Shown here: positions 1-8,901 of the stretch, piece after piece
Layout: each line of letters starts with the position of its first letter
Numbering within the stretch: position 1 is the stretch's first letter
Source: an uncultured Candidatus Entotheonella sp.
Lineage (GTDB): Bacteria; Tectomicrobia; Entotheonellia; Entotheonellales; Entotheonellaceae
NCBI GenBank assembly: GCA_958295825.1
Contig: OY282375.1
Span: 3,519,489-3,583,488 of the forward strand
DNA: 64,000 nucleotides
Direction: 5' to 3'
Translations under genes and position numbers: made by a program
The notes under the pieces: model-generated
What the model saw: only the letters and a program-made list of their open reading frames with translations
Told to the model about the DNA's origin: nothing
The model's database searches: none

Positions 1-495
1 ATCGTGGTTGAGCGTGCCGAATTGTTGATTGTTGTGCTCGACGGCAATGCCGCGCTGACCGCGGACGACCTTCTGGTGCTGACCGAAACAGCCGAAGCGC
101 CGCGCTTGCTGGTACGCAACAAATGTGATCTTCCCATGTCCTGGACCGTCGCTGACTTAGCCTCGTCGGGCGCGTTGGAGCCCGTGCTTGACGTCTCGGC
201 CTTGCGGCAACATGGCCTGCACGAACTTGAGCAAACCATCGTGCGGCAAGTGCTGGGCAACGAGCCGCTGAGTCAGGACGAGGTGCTTCTAACCCGCGCC
301 CGGCACCATCAGAGCATTATCAGCGCCCTGGAGAACATCCGTACAGTGCGGCACGGTTTGCAGCACGAGATGCCGCTTGAGTGCGTAGCGCTCAACGTCA
401 GCGAGGCGTTGCAGAACATCGCTGACGTGCTCGGGGAGAGCGTCGCGGGCGAGGTACTGGACCGTATCTTCCACCAATTCTGTGTGGGCAAGTGA
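1..495 (+). CDS. mnmE: tRNA modification GTPase MnmE, C-terminal part (5' end outside window)
   Basis: MnmE acts with MnmG to install the carboxymethylaminomethyl group on U34 of certain tRNAs. The frame is open from base 1, so only the last 164 residues are seen. They hold the G4 motif NKCD, the G5-like SAL segment, the C-terminal helical domain and the family's closing FC(V/I)GK with its conserved cysteine. The gene ends 19 bp before mnmG, and the mnmE-mnmG-rsmG order is the classical bacterial arrangement. The N-terminal folate-binding domain and Walker A lie upstream of the window. Identification is firm. Confidence 0.95.
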   Translation: MVVERAELLIVVLDGNAALTADDLLVLTETAEAPRLLVRNKCDLPMSWTVADLASSGALEPVLDVSALRQHGLHELEQTIVRQVLGNEPLSQDEVLLTRARHHQSIISALENIRTVRHGLQHEMPLECVALNVSEALQNIADVLGESVAGEVLDRIFHQFCVGK

Positions 496-514
496 CCCTT
501 TTAAGGAGCCGGTC

Positions 515-2443
515 ATGCCTGTGACATCGACAACGCGCGTCTATGACGTGATCGTGGTGGGAGCCGGGCATGCCGGCTGTGAGGCCGCCTTGGCCGTGGC
601 GCGTATGGGGTGCCGCACTGCCGTTTTTACCACCAATCTGGACAGCATCGCCCTGATGCCATGCAACCCCGCCATCGGCGGCATCGCCAAAGGCCATCTG
701 GTGCGCGAGATCGACGCCATGGGCGGTGAGATGGCCCGCTGCATCGACAAGACGGGCATCCAGTTTCGCGTTCTGAACCGCAGCAAGGGCCCCGCCGTGC
801 GCGGCTACCGCGCCCAAGCCGACAAGTTGGGTTACCGCCTGGAAATGAAGGCGCGGCTGGAGGCGCAGGACGGCCTGGACATCAAGCAGGCGCTGGTCGA
901 GCGCTTGCTGGTCGAAGGCGACCGCGTCTGCGGTGTCGTCACCCAAATGGGCGAGGCCTATCAGGCCCACGCCATTGTGGTTAGCACCGGCACCTTTCTC
1001 GGCGGCATGATTCACGTCGGCCTCAGGCAGTTTCCCGCCGGTCGCGCCGGTGAATTCCCGGCCAACGGGCTGTCGCAGGACTACGCCGACCACGGTTTTC
1101 CGCTCGGCCGTCTCAAAACCGGCACCTGCCCGCGCCTCAACGCCCGCACCATCGATTTCGACAGCCTGGAAGTACAGCCCGGCGATGAGCCGCCGCCGCC
1201 GTTCTCGTTCGACACCGAGGTCATTGCTCAGTCCCAGTTACCCTGCCATCTGACCTACACCAATGAGTGCACGCACGACGTTATTCGGCACAATCTCGAT
1301 CGCTCGCCGCTGTACAGTGGCGTGATCATGGGCGTCGGGCCGCGCTACTGCCCGTCAATTGAGGACAAGGTCAAGCGCTTCCCCGACAAGACGCGGCACC
1401 AGATTTTCCTCGAACCCGAGGGGCGCGACACGGTGGAAATCTATCCCAACGGCATCTCGACCAGCCTGCCCGAAGACGTGCAGGTGGCCATGGTGCGTAC
1501 GATTTCCGGCTTGGAAGAGGCCGAGGTCATGCGGCCGGGCTACGCGGTGGAGTACGACTTCGTGCCGCCCACCGAACTGCGCCCGACCCTGGAGACCAAG
1601 CGCATCGCCGGTCTCTACCACGCCGGGCAGATCAATGGCACCACCGGTTACGAGGAGGCTGCAGCACAAGGCTTGGTAGCCGGGATCAACGCAGCGCTCC
1701 ACGTGCAAGGGCGCCCGTCGCTGGTCATCAAGCGCACTGAGGGATACATCGGTGTCCTCATTGATGACTTGGTGACGCTAGGCACCAGCGAGCCCTACCG
1801 CATGTTTACCTCGCGCTCGGAGTACCGCCTCATCCTGCGGCAGGATAACGCCGACCTGCGGCTACGCGACAAGGGCTACGAGGTGGGCCTGGTGCCCGAG
1901 GATACATACCGGCGTTTCTGTGACAAGCGCCAGCGCATCGAAGCGGAAATAGGCCGGCTCGCTGCCAGTCGTGTAATGCCCCACGCCGGGGTCAACGACC
2001 TGCTGACGCAACGCGGCACCGATACGCTGAGCCAGCCGGCCCTTGCATCGGAGCTGCTCAAACGGCCGCAATTGACCTATGCCGACGTGCTGCGGTTGAT
2101 GGGCGAGGCGCCCGAACTCGGCCCGGACGTGATCGAGCAGGCTGAGATTCATCTGAAGTACGAGGGCTACATTCGGCGGCAACTCGAACAAGTCACGCGC
2201 GTTGCGCAGCTCGAAGCCATGCCGTTGCCGACCGACTTCGATTACCGCCAGGTACCCGGTCTGTCGCTTGAGATTCAGGAAAAGTTGCTGCACATTCGTC
2301 CGGCCTCGCTGGGACAAGCCGGGCGGATTTCTGGCGTCACGCCCGCGGCGGTGGCCATCCTCATGGTCTATTTTCAGAAGCACCGCAGCCCGCATGCCCA
2401 CCACCGATCAACGCCTCAGGACGCGCCTCTGCCAGCAGTGTGA
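515..2443 (+). CDS. mnmG: tRNA uridine-5-carboxymethylaminomethyl modification enzyme MnmG (GidA)
   Basis: This FAD-dependent partner of MnmE modifies the tRNA wobble uridine. The 642-residue product matches the usual length (about 630). It opens with the dinucleotide-binding motif [12 protein letters not shown] and carries MPCNPAIGG and the later [16 protein letters not shown] segment typical of the family. An upstream in-frame GTG at 482 exists, but the ATG at 515 has an AAGGAG site at 503-508 and gives the standard N-terminus. The 3' end overlaps the rsmG start by 50 bp, so the two are probably translationally coupled. Confidence 0.97.
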   Translation: MPVTSTTRVYDVIVVGAGHAGCEAALAVARMGCRTAVFTTNLDSIALMPCNPAIGGIAKGHLVREIDAMGGEMARCIDKTGIQFRVLNRSKGPAVRGYRAQADKLGYRLEMKARLEAQDGLDIKQALVERLLVEGDRVCGVVTQMGEAYQAHAIVVSTGTFLGGMIHVGLRQFPAGRAGEFPANGLSQDYADHGFPLGRLKTGTCPRLNARTIDFDSLEVQPGDEPPPPFSFDTEVIAQSQLPCHLTYTNECTHDVIRHNLDRSPLYSGVIMGVGPRYCPSIEDKVKRFPDKTRHQIFLEPEGRDTVEIYPNGISTSLPEDVQVAMVRTISGLEEAEVMRPGYAVEYDFVPPTELRPTLETKRIAGLYHAGQINGTTGYEEAAAQGLVAGINAALHVQGRPSLVIKRTEGYIGVLIDDLVTLGTSEPYRMFTSRSEYRLILRQDNADLRLRDKGYEVGLVPEDTYRRFCDKRQRIEAEIGRLAASRVMPHAGVNDLLTQRGTDTLSQPALASELLKRPQLTYADVLRLMGEAPELGPDVIEQAEIHLKYEGYIRRQLEQVTRVAQLEAMPLPTDFDYRQVPGLSLEIQEKLLHIRPASLGQAGRISGVTPAAVAILMVYFQKHRSPHAHHRSTPQDAPLPAV

Positions 2444-3074
2444 GCGCCGCGGCCTCGACCTTTCCGAGGGCCAGGTGGATGCTTTGATGCGCTACCTGGA
2501 GCTTGTGTTACAGGCGCGTCCGCACCTCAGCCTGACCGGACTGCGCGACCCCGACCGCATCCTCGACGTGCTCATCGTCGAATCGCTCGATTTCTGCCGC
2601 CCCGACCTGATTCCTGCCGCCGGGCGCGTACTCGACCTCGGCACTGGTGCCGGCGTGCCGGGCATGACGCTGGCCGTCTGGGGCGGTGATCGTCATCTCA
2701 CCCTGCTCGACCGCACCCAGAAGAAAATCGCCTTCGTGCGTCGCACCGCCTTAGCCCTGGGACTGCACAACTGTCACCCTGCCTGGGGTTCCGCTGAAGA
2801 GCTGTCCCGCCGTCTCGCCCCAGACGAACGCTTCGATGCTGTCGTGGCGCGTGGCGTCGGTTCCATCGTACACCTCATGCGGCTCGCCCGGCCCCTATTG
2901 CGCCCGCACGGAAAACTCCTGCTGCGCAAGCCGCCAGCCACCCCCGAGCACCAGAAAGCCGAGGCATTGCTGGCTTCTTCCGCTTGGACCAGTATGCGAA
3001 CATGTCCGCTGCCCGAAAGCGGCTCCATGCCGTGGGTTTTGCTGGCCATCGACCGGGCTGCGGTCGATGGCTAA
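2394..3074 (+). CDS. rsmG: 16S rRNA (guanine527-N7)-methyltransferase RsmG (GidB)
   Basis: RsmG methylates N7 of G527 in 16S rRNA using S-adenosylmethionine. The 226-residue protein has the SAM-binding signature [13 protein letters not shown], the following [11 protein letters not shown] segment and the late VVARGVGS motif, all usual for the family. The start is taken at the ATG at 2394 (MPTTDQR), which overlaps mnmG; the frame is open further upstream but would add non-family sequence. In many bacteria parA-parB follow rsmG. Here cas3 follows after only 29 bp, so rsmG and cas3 may share a transcript. Confidence 0.95.
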   Translation: MPTTDQRLRTRLCQQCERRGLDLSEGQVDALMRYLELVLQARPHLSLTGLRDPDRILDVLIVESLDFCRPDLIPAAGRVLDLGTGAGVPGMTLAVWGGDRHLTLLDRTQKKIAFVRRTALALGLHNCHPAWGSAEELSRRLAPDERFDAVVARGVGSIVHLMRLARPLLRPHGKLLLRKPPATPEHQKAEALLASSAWTSMRTCPLPESGSMPWVLLAIDRAAVDG

Positions 3075-3103
3075 AGATCGGTCTTTCCAAGGGAGTATTA
3101 CCC

Positions 3104-5353
3104 ATGGATCGAGATACAGAGCGATGTGAGCCCGTCCGCTATCTGGCACACGTTCGGCAGGACGGTAGGGTCTTTGTTCCACATGACCTCGGTGAGCATT
3201 TACGGGGGGTTGGGCAGCGTGCCGAGGAATTCGCACGTGTTTTTGGCAGTAGCGATTGGGCGCGGGTCGCGGGATTATGGCATGACCTGGGAAAGTATAG
3301 CGCGGAGTTTCAGCATCGTATCAAATCGAAGTCCGGTTATGACGCCGAGGCGCATCTTGAAGGGCAGGCCGGCCGAGTTGACCACTCTACGGCTGGGGCG
3401 CAGTATGCGATAGAGAAATTCAAGCTGCATGGCCGGATATTGGCGTATCTGATCGCTGGACATCACGCCGGACTGCCGGATTGGCATGCCGATGGGAACA
3501 GGGGCGGGACGCTGAAAGTACGGCTGGACGACGGCAGCCATCTGAAACGTATTAGTCAGGCAATTCCGTCAATTCCGCCCGAACTTCTTTCCCAGCCAAA
3601 ACCGACCAGTGCCTTGATCGGCGGAAAAGAAGGTTTTGCTCTATGGGTGCGCATGTTGTTTTCGTGTCTGGTGGACGCGGATTTTCTTGATACCGAAGCG
3701 TTTATGGATACGGGCAAGGCTGTACAGCGTATCAATACCTCGGCACCCTCGGACCTGCTGCCGCGTTTCAACGCCTACATGACCGAGGAGTTTTCGCACG
3801 CTCCATTTACCTTGGTGAACCGTGTTCGCGCCCAAGTACTCCGGCAGTGTCGGGACAAGGCGCGTGAAGCGCCGGGACTGTTTTCATTGACCGTTCCCAC
3901 TGGCGGCGGCAAAACACTGTCGAGCCTCGCTTTTGCCCTGGAGCATGCTGTCTGCCACGGGAAGCGGCGGATTATTTATGCCATTCCGTACACCAGCATT
4001 ATCGAGCAAACTGCCAATATCTTCCGGGAGATATTTCCCGACGAGGTGATCGAGCACCACAGCAACCTTGATCCCGAAAAGGAAACCGCAAGAAGCCGCT
4101 TGGCTGCGGAGAATTGGGATGCGCCGTTGATTGTGACGACCAACGTCCAGTTCTTCGAGTCGCTGTTTGCCGCCAGAACCAGCCGTTGCCGCAAGCTGCA
4201 TAACATTGTTGACAGTGTTGTGGTGCTGGACGAGACACAGCTTTTACCAACCGAATTTTTACAGCCGATTCTCGACGTCATGAATCTGCTGGTGCGTTAT
4301 TACGGCGTGACCTTTGTGTTATCGACCGCGACCCAACCGGCATTGGGAACGCTGAAAAGTTTTCAGAGCACTCTGCACGGCCTCAATACGGTGCGTGAAA
4401 TCATGGACGATCCGGATGCGCTTTATCACGACTTGGAGCGCGTCGCCGTGACCATGCCGCCGGATTTCCATTTGGCCGAGGATTGGGAGGCTGTCGCGCA
4501 AAAGATTCGGCAACACCCGTGCGTCCTGGCCATCGTCAACTCACGTTCGGACGCGCGCGAGCTTCATCGCCGCATGCCCGAAGGCACAATTCACCTGTCC
4601 GCTCTCATGTGCGGCGAGCATCGTTCGCGTGTCATCGCCGATGTGAAGCAGCGTTTGCGTGCGGGTGAAGCTGTGCGCGTGGTGAGTACGCAATTGGTGG
4701 AGGCCGGGGTGGATGTGGATTTTCCCGTCGTCTATCGGGCGCTGGCGGGTCTGGATTCAATCGCGCAAGCTGCGGGTCGCTGCAACCGCGAAGGCGTGAT
4801 GGACCGCGGCGAGGTGATTGTGTTCGTTCCGCCCAAACCCGCACCGCCGGGGCCTTTGCGACGGGCAGCGGATACGACCGTCTCATTGCTGAAAGGAACT
4901 TCCAAACATCCGATGGAACGAGAGTTATTTTATCAATACTTTAAACGTTTCTATATGGATGCCTCGTCTCTCGACAAACATGGCATCACCGAACTGCTCG
5001 AACCGCAGGGTGGCAACGACGACCCGCTGAAAGTCCAGTTTCGGACTGCGGCTCAGCGCTTTCGGCTAATTGACGAGTCCGGCTATCGCAGCATTCTTGT
5101 GCGTTACGGAGAGAGCCCGGCATTGATTGGCCGTTTGCGTAAGGAGGGACCGGAGCGGTGGCTGATGCGCAAACTCCAGCGCTACACCGTGTCGCTGCCG
5201 GAACCTCAATTCCAAAAATTGCTGGTCAACGGCGACGTGTGTGAAATTTATCCTGGCCTGTTCGCGCAAACCGCCGACCCTCTGTATCACCTGGAACTGG
5301 GGGTATTGGTGGATGAGACCAACCCCGACCCAAGCGCTTTGATCAGCAGCTAG
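3104..5353 (+). CDS. cas3: CRISPR-associated helicase/nuclease Cas3 (type I-C)
   Basis: Cas3 is recruited by target-bound Cascade to nick, unwind and degrade the DNA. The 749-residue protein has an N-terminal HD nuclease domain (HD at residues 60-61, H94, HH at 120-121). A superfamily 2 helicase follows, with Walker A TGGGKT (about 267-272), DETQ as the DEAD-box variant (376-379), STAT motif III (407-410) and the late QAAGRCNREG motif. ATG 3104 is preceded by AAGGGAG and is preferred to the in-frame start at 2984 inside rsmG. It lies 29 bp after rsmG and is separated from cas5 by 168 bp carrying a promoter, so it is probably transcribed apart from the other cas genes. Confidence 0.95.
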   Translation: MDRDTERCEPVRYLAHVRQDGRVFVPHDLGEHLRGVGQRAEEFARVFGSSDWARVAGLWHDLGKYSAEFQHRIKSKSGYDAEAHLEGQAGRVDHSTAGAQYAIEKFKLHGRILAYLIAGHHAGLPDWHADGNRGGTLKVRLDDGSHLKRISQAIPSIPPELLSQPKPTSALIGGKEGFALWVRMLFSCLVDADFLDTEAFMDTGKAVQRINTSAPSDLLPRFNAYMTEEFSHAPFTLVNRVRAQVLRQCRDKAREAPGLFSLTVPTGGGKTLSSLAFALEHAVCHGKRRIIYAIPYTSIIEQTANIFREIFPDEVIEHHSNLDPEKETARSRLAAENWDAPLIVTTNVQFFESLFAARTSRCRKLHNIVDSVVVLDETQLLPTEFLQPILDVMNLLVRYYGVTFVLSTATQPALGTLKSFQSTLHGLNTVREIMDDPDALYHDLERVAVTMPPDFHLAEDWEAVAQKIRQHPCVLAIVNSRSDARELHRRMPEGTIHLSALMCGEHRSRVIADVKQRLRAGEAVRVVSTQLVEAGVDVDFPVVYRALAGLDSIAQAAGRCNREGVMDRGEVIVFVPPKPAPPGPLRRAADTTVSLLKGTSKHPMERELFYQYFKRFYMDASSLDKHGITELLEPQGGNDDPLKVQFRTAAQRFRLIDESGYRSILVRYGESPALIGRLRKEGPERWLMRKLQRYTVSLPEPQFQKLLVNGDVCEIYPGLFAQTADPLYHLELGVLVDETNPDPSALISS

Positions 5354-5381
5354 GCATACTGGAATAGTAAACGCCGGAGGC

Positions 5382-5410
5382 TTGACATCTGCTGATTGAG
5401 CCACTACATT
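5382..5410 (+). promoter_or_regulatory. Predicted sigma70-type promoter of the cas5-cas2 operon and its leader RNA
   Basis: A perfect -35 TTGACA (5382-5387) is separated by exactly 17 bp from TACATT (5405-5410; 4 of 6 matches to TATAAT, including the key first TA and last T). Transcription should start near 5416-5418, right at the 5' arm of the repeat-like hairpin. It lies 28 bp after the cas3 stop. This is the best promoter match I found in the CRISPR locus. Motifs are seen; activity is inferred. Confidence 0.75.
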
Positions 5411-5415
5411 TCGTT

Positions 5416-5432
5416 TTCCATTGATTTGTAGC
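5416..5432 (+). promoter_or_regulatory. Predicted self-protospacer (operator) with TTC PAM
   Basis: TTC at 5416-5418 is followed by CATTGATTTGTAGC (5419-5432). The guide after the repeat-like element (5457-5470, CATTGTTTTGTTGC) matches it at 12 of 14 positions, with mismatches only at 6 and 12. TTC is the established type I-C PAM, and every sixth base of a type I guide is flipped out of the R-loop. The site sits at the predicted transcription start, so a bound Cascade would block the promoter. The sequence match is direct; the repressor role is inferred. Confidence 0.65.
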
Positions 5433-5456
5433 TAGATCAATGGTGAGGATTGAAAC
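5418..5456 (+). repeat. Solo divergent CRISPR repeat (psi-repeat) between cas3 and cas5
   Basis: The last 15 bases, GGTGAGGATTGAAAC (5442-5456), are identical to the 3' end of the array repeat 5.6 kb away. The stem is CCATTGAT (5418-5425) with ATCAATGG (5436-5443), an 8-bp perfect pair. The array repeat instead uses CACCGGCC with GGCCGGTG. The structure and handle are therefore kept while the stem sequence is wholly different, which argues for a functional RNA rather than a decayed array remnant. The loop is 10 nt, longer than that of the array repeat. Confidence 0.8.
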
Positions 5457-5472
5457 CATTGTTTTGTTGCGC

Positions 5473-5507
5473 CAACCTCCACTCGTCTGAAGGCTGAGTG
5501 GAGGTTG
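5473..5507 (+). terminator. 12-bp perfect hairpin, possible 3' boundary of the leader RNA or attenuator
   Basis: CAACCTCCACTC (5473-5484) and GAGTGGAGGTTG (5496-5507) are exact reverse complements around an 11-nt loop. No U-tract follows (AATCGGG), so this is not a standard intrinsic terminator. Read-through into cas5 is expected, because the cas5 ribosome-binding site starts 5 bp later. It could define the 3' end of the guide RNA, protect the processed mRNA, or attenuate transcription. The structure is seen; the role is uncertain. Confidence 0.5.
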
Positions 5508-5521
5508 AATCGGGAGAACCG

Positions 5522-6253
5522 ATGAAAACCTATTGCCTTGAGGTCAGTGGTGGTTTCGCCTGCTTCACACGACCGGAGATGAAAGTCGAGCGCGTCAGTT
5601 ATGACGTGATCACACCCTCGGCAGCGCGGGCGGTGTTCGAAGCCATTCTCTGGAAACCGGCGATACGTTGGCAGGTGAGCAAGATCGAAGTGCTCAGCCC
5701 CATCAGATGGATCAACCTGCGACGCAACGAAGTCGGCAGCGTCGCTTCGACCCGCAACATCGAAAGCGCGATGAGATCCGGCAGGGGTCAACTGGGCCTG
5801 TCTATCGAAGCCGACCGGCAACAGCGTGCCGGGTTGTTTCTGCGCGACGTGCAATACCGTCTCCATGCCTCGTTCGAGTTGCGCGACCCCGGCTTGCACA
5901 AGTCAAACTTTCCTCACCTGAGCAAACGAACAGTAAACGCCGGCGAGACCGATGCGGACAACGAACCGGACCAAGCCGTGAAATTCATGACCATGTTTGA
6001 GCGCCGGGCGACCAAGGGGCAGTGCGTGAATCAGCCGTATCTGGGTTGCCGGGAGTTTGCCGCGGATTTCAGACTGGTGGAGACAGAATATCCGCACCCC
6101 GAACCGATCTCCGAGACACGCGATCTGGGATATATGCTGTATGACCTGGACTATCGCAACCTCAGCGACCCTGTACCGCGTTTTTTTCGAGCCCGTTTGG
6201 TAAACGGCGTGATCGACGTTCCAGCCTGGGACAGTGAGGAGGTGCGCGGATGA
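5522..6253 (+). CDS. cas5c: Type I-C Cascade subunit and crRNA endonuclease Cas5 (Cas5c/Cas5d)
   Basis: In type I-C systems Cas5 replaces Cas6: it cuts pre-crRNA at the repeat stem base and then caps the 5' handle in Cascade. The 243-residue product has the family opening YCLEVSGGFACFTRPEMKVERVSYDVITPSAARAVFEA in outline (RAMP fold), followed by INLRRNE. ATG 5522 has GGGAG at 5512-5516; an upstream in-frame ATG at 5498 lies inside the hairpin and is rejected. The stop overlaps the cas8c start (ATGA). It is the first gene downstream of the predicted autoregulated promoter. Confidence 0.93.
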   Translation: MKTYCLEVSGGFACFTRPEMKVERVSYDVITPSAARAVFEAILWKPAIRWQVSKIEVLSPIRWINLRRNEVGSVASTRNIESAMRSGRGQLGLSIEADRQQRAGLFLRDVQYRLHASFELRDPGLHKSNFPHLSKRTVNAGETDADNEPDQAVKFMTMFERRATKGQCVNQPYLGCREFAADFRLVETEYPHPEPISETRDLGYMLYDLDYRNLSDPVPRFFRARLVNGVIDVPAWDSEEVRG

Positions 6254-7998
6254 TTTTACAAGCGCTTCGCGACTACTACGACCGCAAAAGCGCCGACCCG
6301 GAATCCGGCTTGGGTCAGACGGGCTTTGAGTGGAAGGCGATTCCTTTCATCATCGAGCTTGGCGCGCAGGGAAACCCGATACAGATAGAAGACACGCGCG
6401 AGGGTGAAGGCAAGAAAAAACGGGCACGTGCTTTTCTGGTCCCGCAAGGTGTGAAGAAAACTTCCGGTGTGGCCGCCAATCTGCTTTGGGACAACGCCGT
6501 ATATGTCCTGGGGGTGGATACGAAGGGGAAGCCAGAGCGTGTTGCAGAACAACATCAAGCCTTCATCGCCAGAATTGAATCATTGCCAACCCCGGCACAG
6601 AATGACGCAGGCGTGCAAGCGGTGCTGAACTTCCTTCGGCAGGCAAACATCAACTCACTCTCGCAGTACGTCGAGTGGGCAGAGATTGTCGAGACGGCTC
6701 CGAGCCTCACGTTCCGATTACAAGGAGATGGAGACTTGGTGTGCCAACGTCCAGCGGTAGTAGAAGCCATCGGGACGGAACAGGACGCAGCGGGCGCCAA
6801 CGGATTGTGTCTGGTGACCGGTGAGACCGGCGAAATCGAGCGCTTGCACACGGCCATCAAGGGTGTGTGGGGCGCGCAAACGTCGGGGGCCAACATCGTC
6901 TCGTTCAACCTGGATGCGTTCAAGTCCTACGGCAAAACGCAAGGCGCCAACGCGCCCGTCAGCAAACGGGCCGCATTCAGTTACACCACGGCGCTCAACC
7001 ACCTGCTGCGCAGAGATTCGACGCAACGTCTTCGAGTCGGAGATGCGAGCGTCGTGTTCTGGGCGGACCGGCCAACGGAATGGGAAACCGGATTTGTCGC
7101 TATTTTTAGCGAGCCGCCCAAGGACGATCCCGACCGTAACGTACGGGCCGTGCGAAGTCTTTACGCCGCGGTTGATCCCGCGATTGACCAAGGCTTGTTG
7201 GAGAACGACACGGGCCAGGCAAACTTTTTCGCCCTCGGACTTGCTCCCAACGCGACGCGTCTCGCCATCCGTTTCTGGCAGCACGGCACGGTGGCAGACA
7301 TGGCCGGACGGATCAAGCAGCACTTTGACGACCTGACGATTCAACGCTCACCACGCGACTCGCGCTATCTTTCGTTGTTTCGCCTGCTGGTGTCCGTGGC
7401 GACACAAGGTAAGGCAGACAACATCCCCCCGAATCTCGGGGGCGAATTGATACGCAGCATCCTCACCGGTTTGCCCTATCCGCAAACCTTGCTCGCGGCC
7501 GCGGTGCGCCGCATTCGTGCCGAGCACGACGTGACGTATGCGCGTGCTGCCTTGCTCAAAGCCTGTATCAATCGTACGGCGCGGTATTCAAACCCTGATC
7601 TCAAGGAGGATCTGACCATGTCTCTGGACGAAGCGAATAACAATGTCGGCTATCGCTTGGGCCGATTGTTTGCAGTATTGGAGAAGATCCAGGAAGAAGC
7701 GAATCCCGGCATCAATGCCACCATACGCGACCGGTTTTACGGCGCGGCGTCGAGTACGCCCGTAACGGTTTTTTCGACCTTGCTGAAAAACCACCACCAC
7801 CATCTCTCCAAATTAGATAATCAAGGCCGCGGGGGCCGCGCCGTGAATTTGGAGAAGCGTGTCGGTGAGATCATGGAAGGTCTATGCGATTTCCCCGCCC
7901 AAATGCGAATAGAAGATCAGGGCCGTTTCGCCATCGGCTACTACCATCAGCGGCAGGATTTTTTCAAAACCACCCCGTCCAACCCCGAGGCTGAATAA
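6250..7998 (+). CDS. cas8c: Type I-C Cascade large subunit Cas8c (Csd1)
   Basis: Cas8c recognises the PAM and helps recruit Cas3; in I-C an internal start in this gene often also supplies a small Cas11-like subunit. The 582-residue protein begins [12 protein letters not shown] and has the Csd1-type segments LCLVTGE and [20 protein letters not shown]. Its start overlaps the cas5 stop by 4 bp, and cas7 follows 16 bp downstream. A candidate internal start is ATG 7618 ([22 protein letters not shown]), preceded by AAGGAGG at 7604-7610; the protein from there would have the size and helical look of Cas11c. That internal product is inference. Confidence 0.93.
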   Translation: MILQALRDYYDRKSADPESGLGQTGFEWKAIPFIIELGAQGNPIQIEDTREGEGKKKRARAFLVPQGVKKTSGVAANLLWDNAVYVLGVDTKGKPERVAEQHQAFIARIESLPTPAQNDAGVQAVLNFLRQANINSLSQYVEWAEIVETAPSLTFRLQGDGDLVCQRPAVVEAIGTEQDAAGANGLCLVTGETGEIERLHTAIKGVWGAQTSGANIVSFNLDAFKSYGKTQGANAPVSKRAAFSYTTALNHLLRRDSTQRLRVGDASVVFWADRPTEWETGFVAIFSEPPKDDPDRNVRAVRSLYAAVDPAIDQGLLENDTGQANFFALGLAPNATRLAIRFWQHGTVADMAGRIKQHFDDLTIQRSPRDSRYLSLFRLLVSVATQGKADNIPPNLGGELIRSILTGLPYPQTLLAAAVRRIRAEHDVTYARAALLKACINRTARYSNPDLKEDLTMSLDEANNNVGYRLGRLFAVLEKIQEEANPGINATIRDRFYGAASSTPVTVFSTLLKNHHHHLSKLDNQGRGGRAVNLEKRVGEIMEGLCDFPAQMRIEDQGRFAIGYYHQRQDFFKTTPSNPEAE

Positions 7999-8014
7999 GG
8001 TAAGGAGTCCCGGT

Positions 8015-8896
8015 ATGGCAATCGAGAATCGGTACGACTTTGTTCTGTTGTTCGACGTGAAAGACGGCAACCCCAATGGCGATCCGGACGCGGGCAATCT
8101 GCCACGTGTCGATGCGGAAACCGGCCGCGGGCTGGTGACCGACGTCAGCCTGAAGCGCAAGGTGCGCAATTACGTTGGCATGGTGAAAGGGGAGCAGCCG
8201 CCTTTTGAAATTTACGTTAAGGAAAAAGCCATCCTGAACCGACAGCATGAGCGCGCATATAAAGCGATCGGCGCCAGTGACCTTCTCGAAGGCGGCGACA
8301 AAAAGCGTCGTGGCGGCGATAAAGTGGATGAAGCACGGGCTTGGATGTGCAGAAACTTCTACGATGTGCGGACTTTTGGCGCGGTGATGTCTGTGGGCGT
8401 GAATTGTGGTCAGGTTCGTGGCCCGGTGCAATTGACGTTTGCGCGTTCGGTCGATCCCATCGTTGCCCAAGAGCATTCGATCACGCGTATGGCGGTGACA
8501 ACAGAAGCGGAAGCGGCAAGGCAAGAGGGCGATAATCGCACCATGGGCCGTAAACACACCGTGCCGTATGGACTGTACGTGGCGCGCGGCTTTGTGTCCT
8601 CGCATCTTGCAGCGCAGACCGAATTTTCCAACGCTGACCTTGATTTGTTTTGGGAGGCGCTTGCCAACATGTTTGAACATGACCGTTCTGCCGCACGCGG
8701 CGAGATGGCGACCCGCGGGCTGTATGTATTCAAACACGATTCGCAGCTTGGAAACGCCCACGCGCACAGTCTGTTTACACGCATTCAACCCAAACGGAAG
8801 GAAGGTGTCGTGCCGCGTGATTTTGACGATTATCACGTCTCGGTAGACAAGGAAAACCTGCCTGCCGGCGTCAGCCTGACGCAAGTTGTCGGATAG
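8015..8896 (+). CDS. cas7: Type I-C Cascade backbone protein Cas7 (Csd2)
   Basis: Cas7 polymerises along the guide region of the crRNA. The 293-residue protein has the characteristic Csd2 N-terminus with [15 protein letters not shown] (about residues 16-30), then [20 protein letters not shown] and the late [23 protein letters not shown] region. ATG 8015 has AAGGAG upstream. The gene lies 16 bp after cas8c and 5 bp before cas4, within one tight operon. Length is normal for the family. Confidence 0.95.
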   Translation: MAIENRYDFVLLFDVKDGNPNGDPDAGNLPRVDAETGRGLVTDVSLKRKVRNYVGMVKGEQPPFEIYVKEKAILNRQHERAYKAIGASDLLEGGDKKRRGGDKVDEARAWMCRNFYDVRTFGAVMSVGVNCGQVRGPVQLTFARSVDPIVAQEHSITRMAVTTEAEAARQEGDNRTMGRKHTVPYGLYVARGFVSSHLAAQTEFSNADLDLFWEALANMFEHDRSAARGEMATRGLYVFKHDSQLGNAHAHSLFTRIQPKRKEGVVPRDFDDYHVSVDKENLPAGVSLTQVVG

Positions 8897-8901
8897 CCAT
8901 C

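Larger units (their letters stand above)
5416..5507 (+). ncRNA. Predicted crRNA-like autoregulatory RNA (CreR-like) in the 5' leader of cas5
   Basis: From the predicted start, the transcript would hold, in order, a repeat-like stem-loop (5418-5443), the crRNA handle AGGATTGAAAC (5446-5456), a guide of about 16 nt (5457-5472) and a 12-bp perfect hairpin (5473-5507). The cas5 Shine-Dalgarno GGGAG follows at 5512-5516. In type I-C, Cas5 itself cleaves repeats at the stem base, so it could release a guide from its own mRNA leader. The guide points back at the promoter (TTC plus 12/14 match). Such repressor RNAs (CreR, CreA) are known in other CRISPR types; I infer the same here. No expression evidence is available. 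Confidence 0.6.

Noticed and set aside
4460..4480. TTC followed by CATTTGG inside cas3 as a second target of the solo guide
   Set aside because: Only the first four guide bases match; this is expected by chance.
5498..5521. Earlier in-frame ATG for cas5 at 5498
   Set aside because: It lies in the 3' arm of the 12-bp hairpin, lacks a ribosome-binding site and gives a non-family N-terminus.
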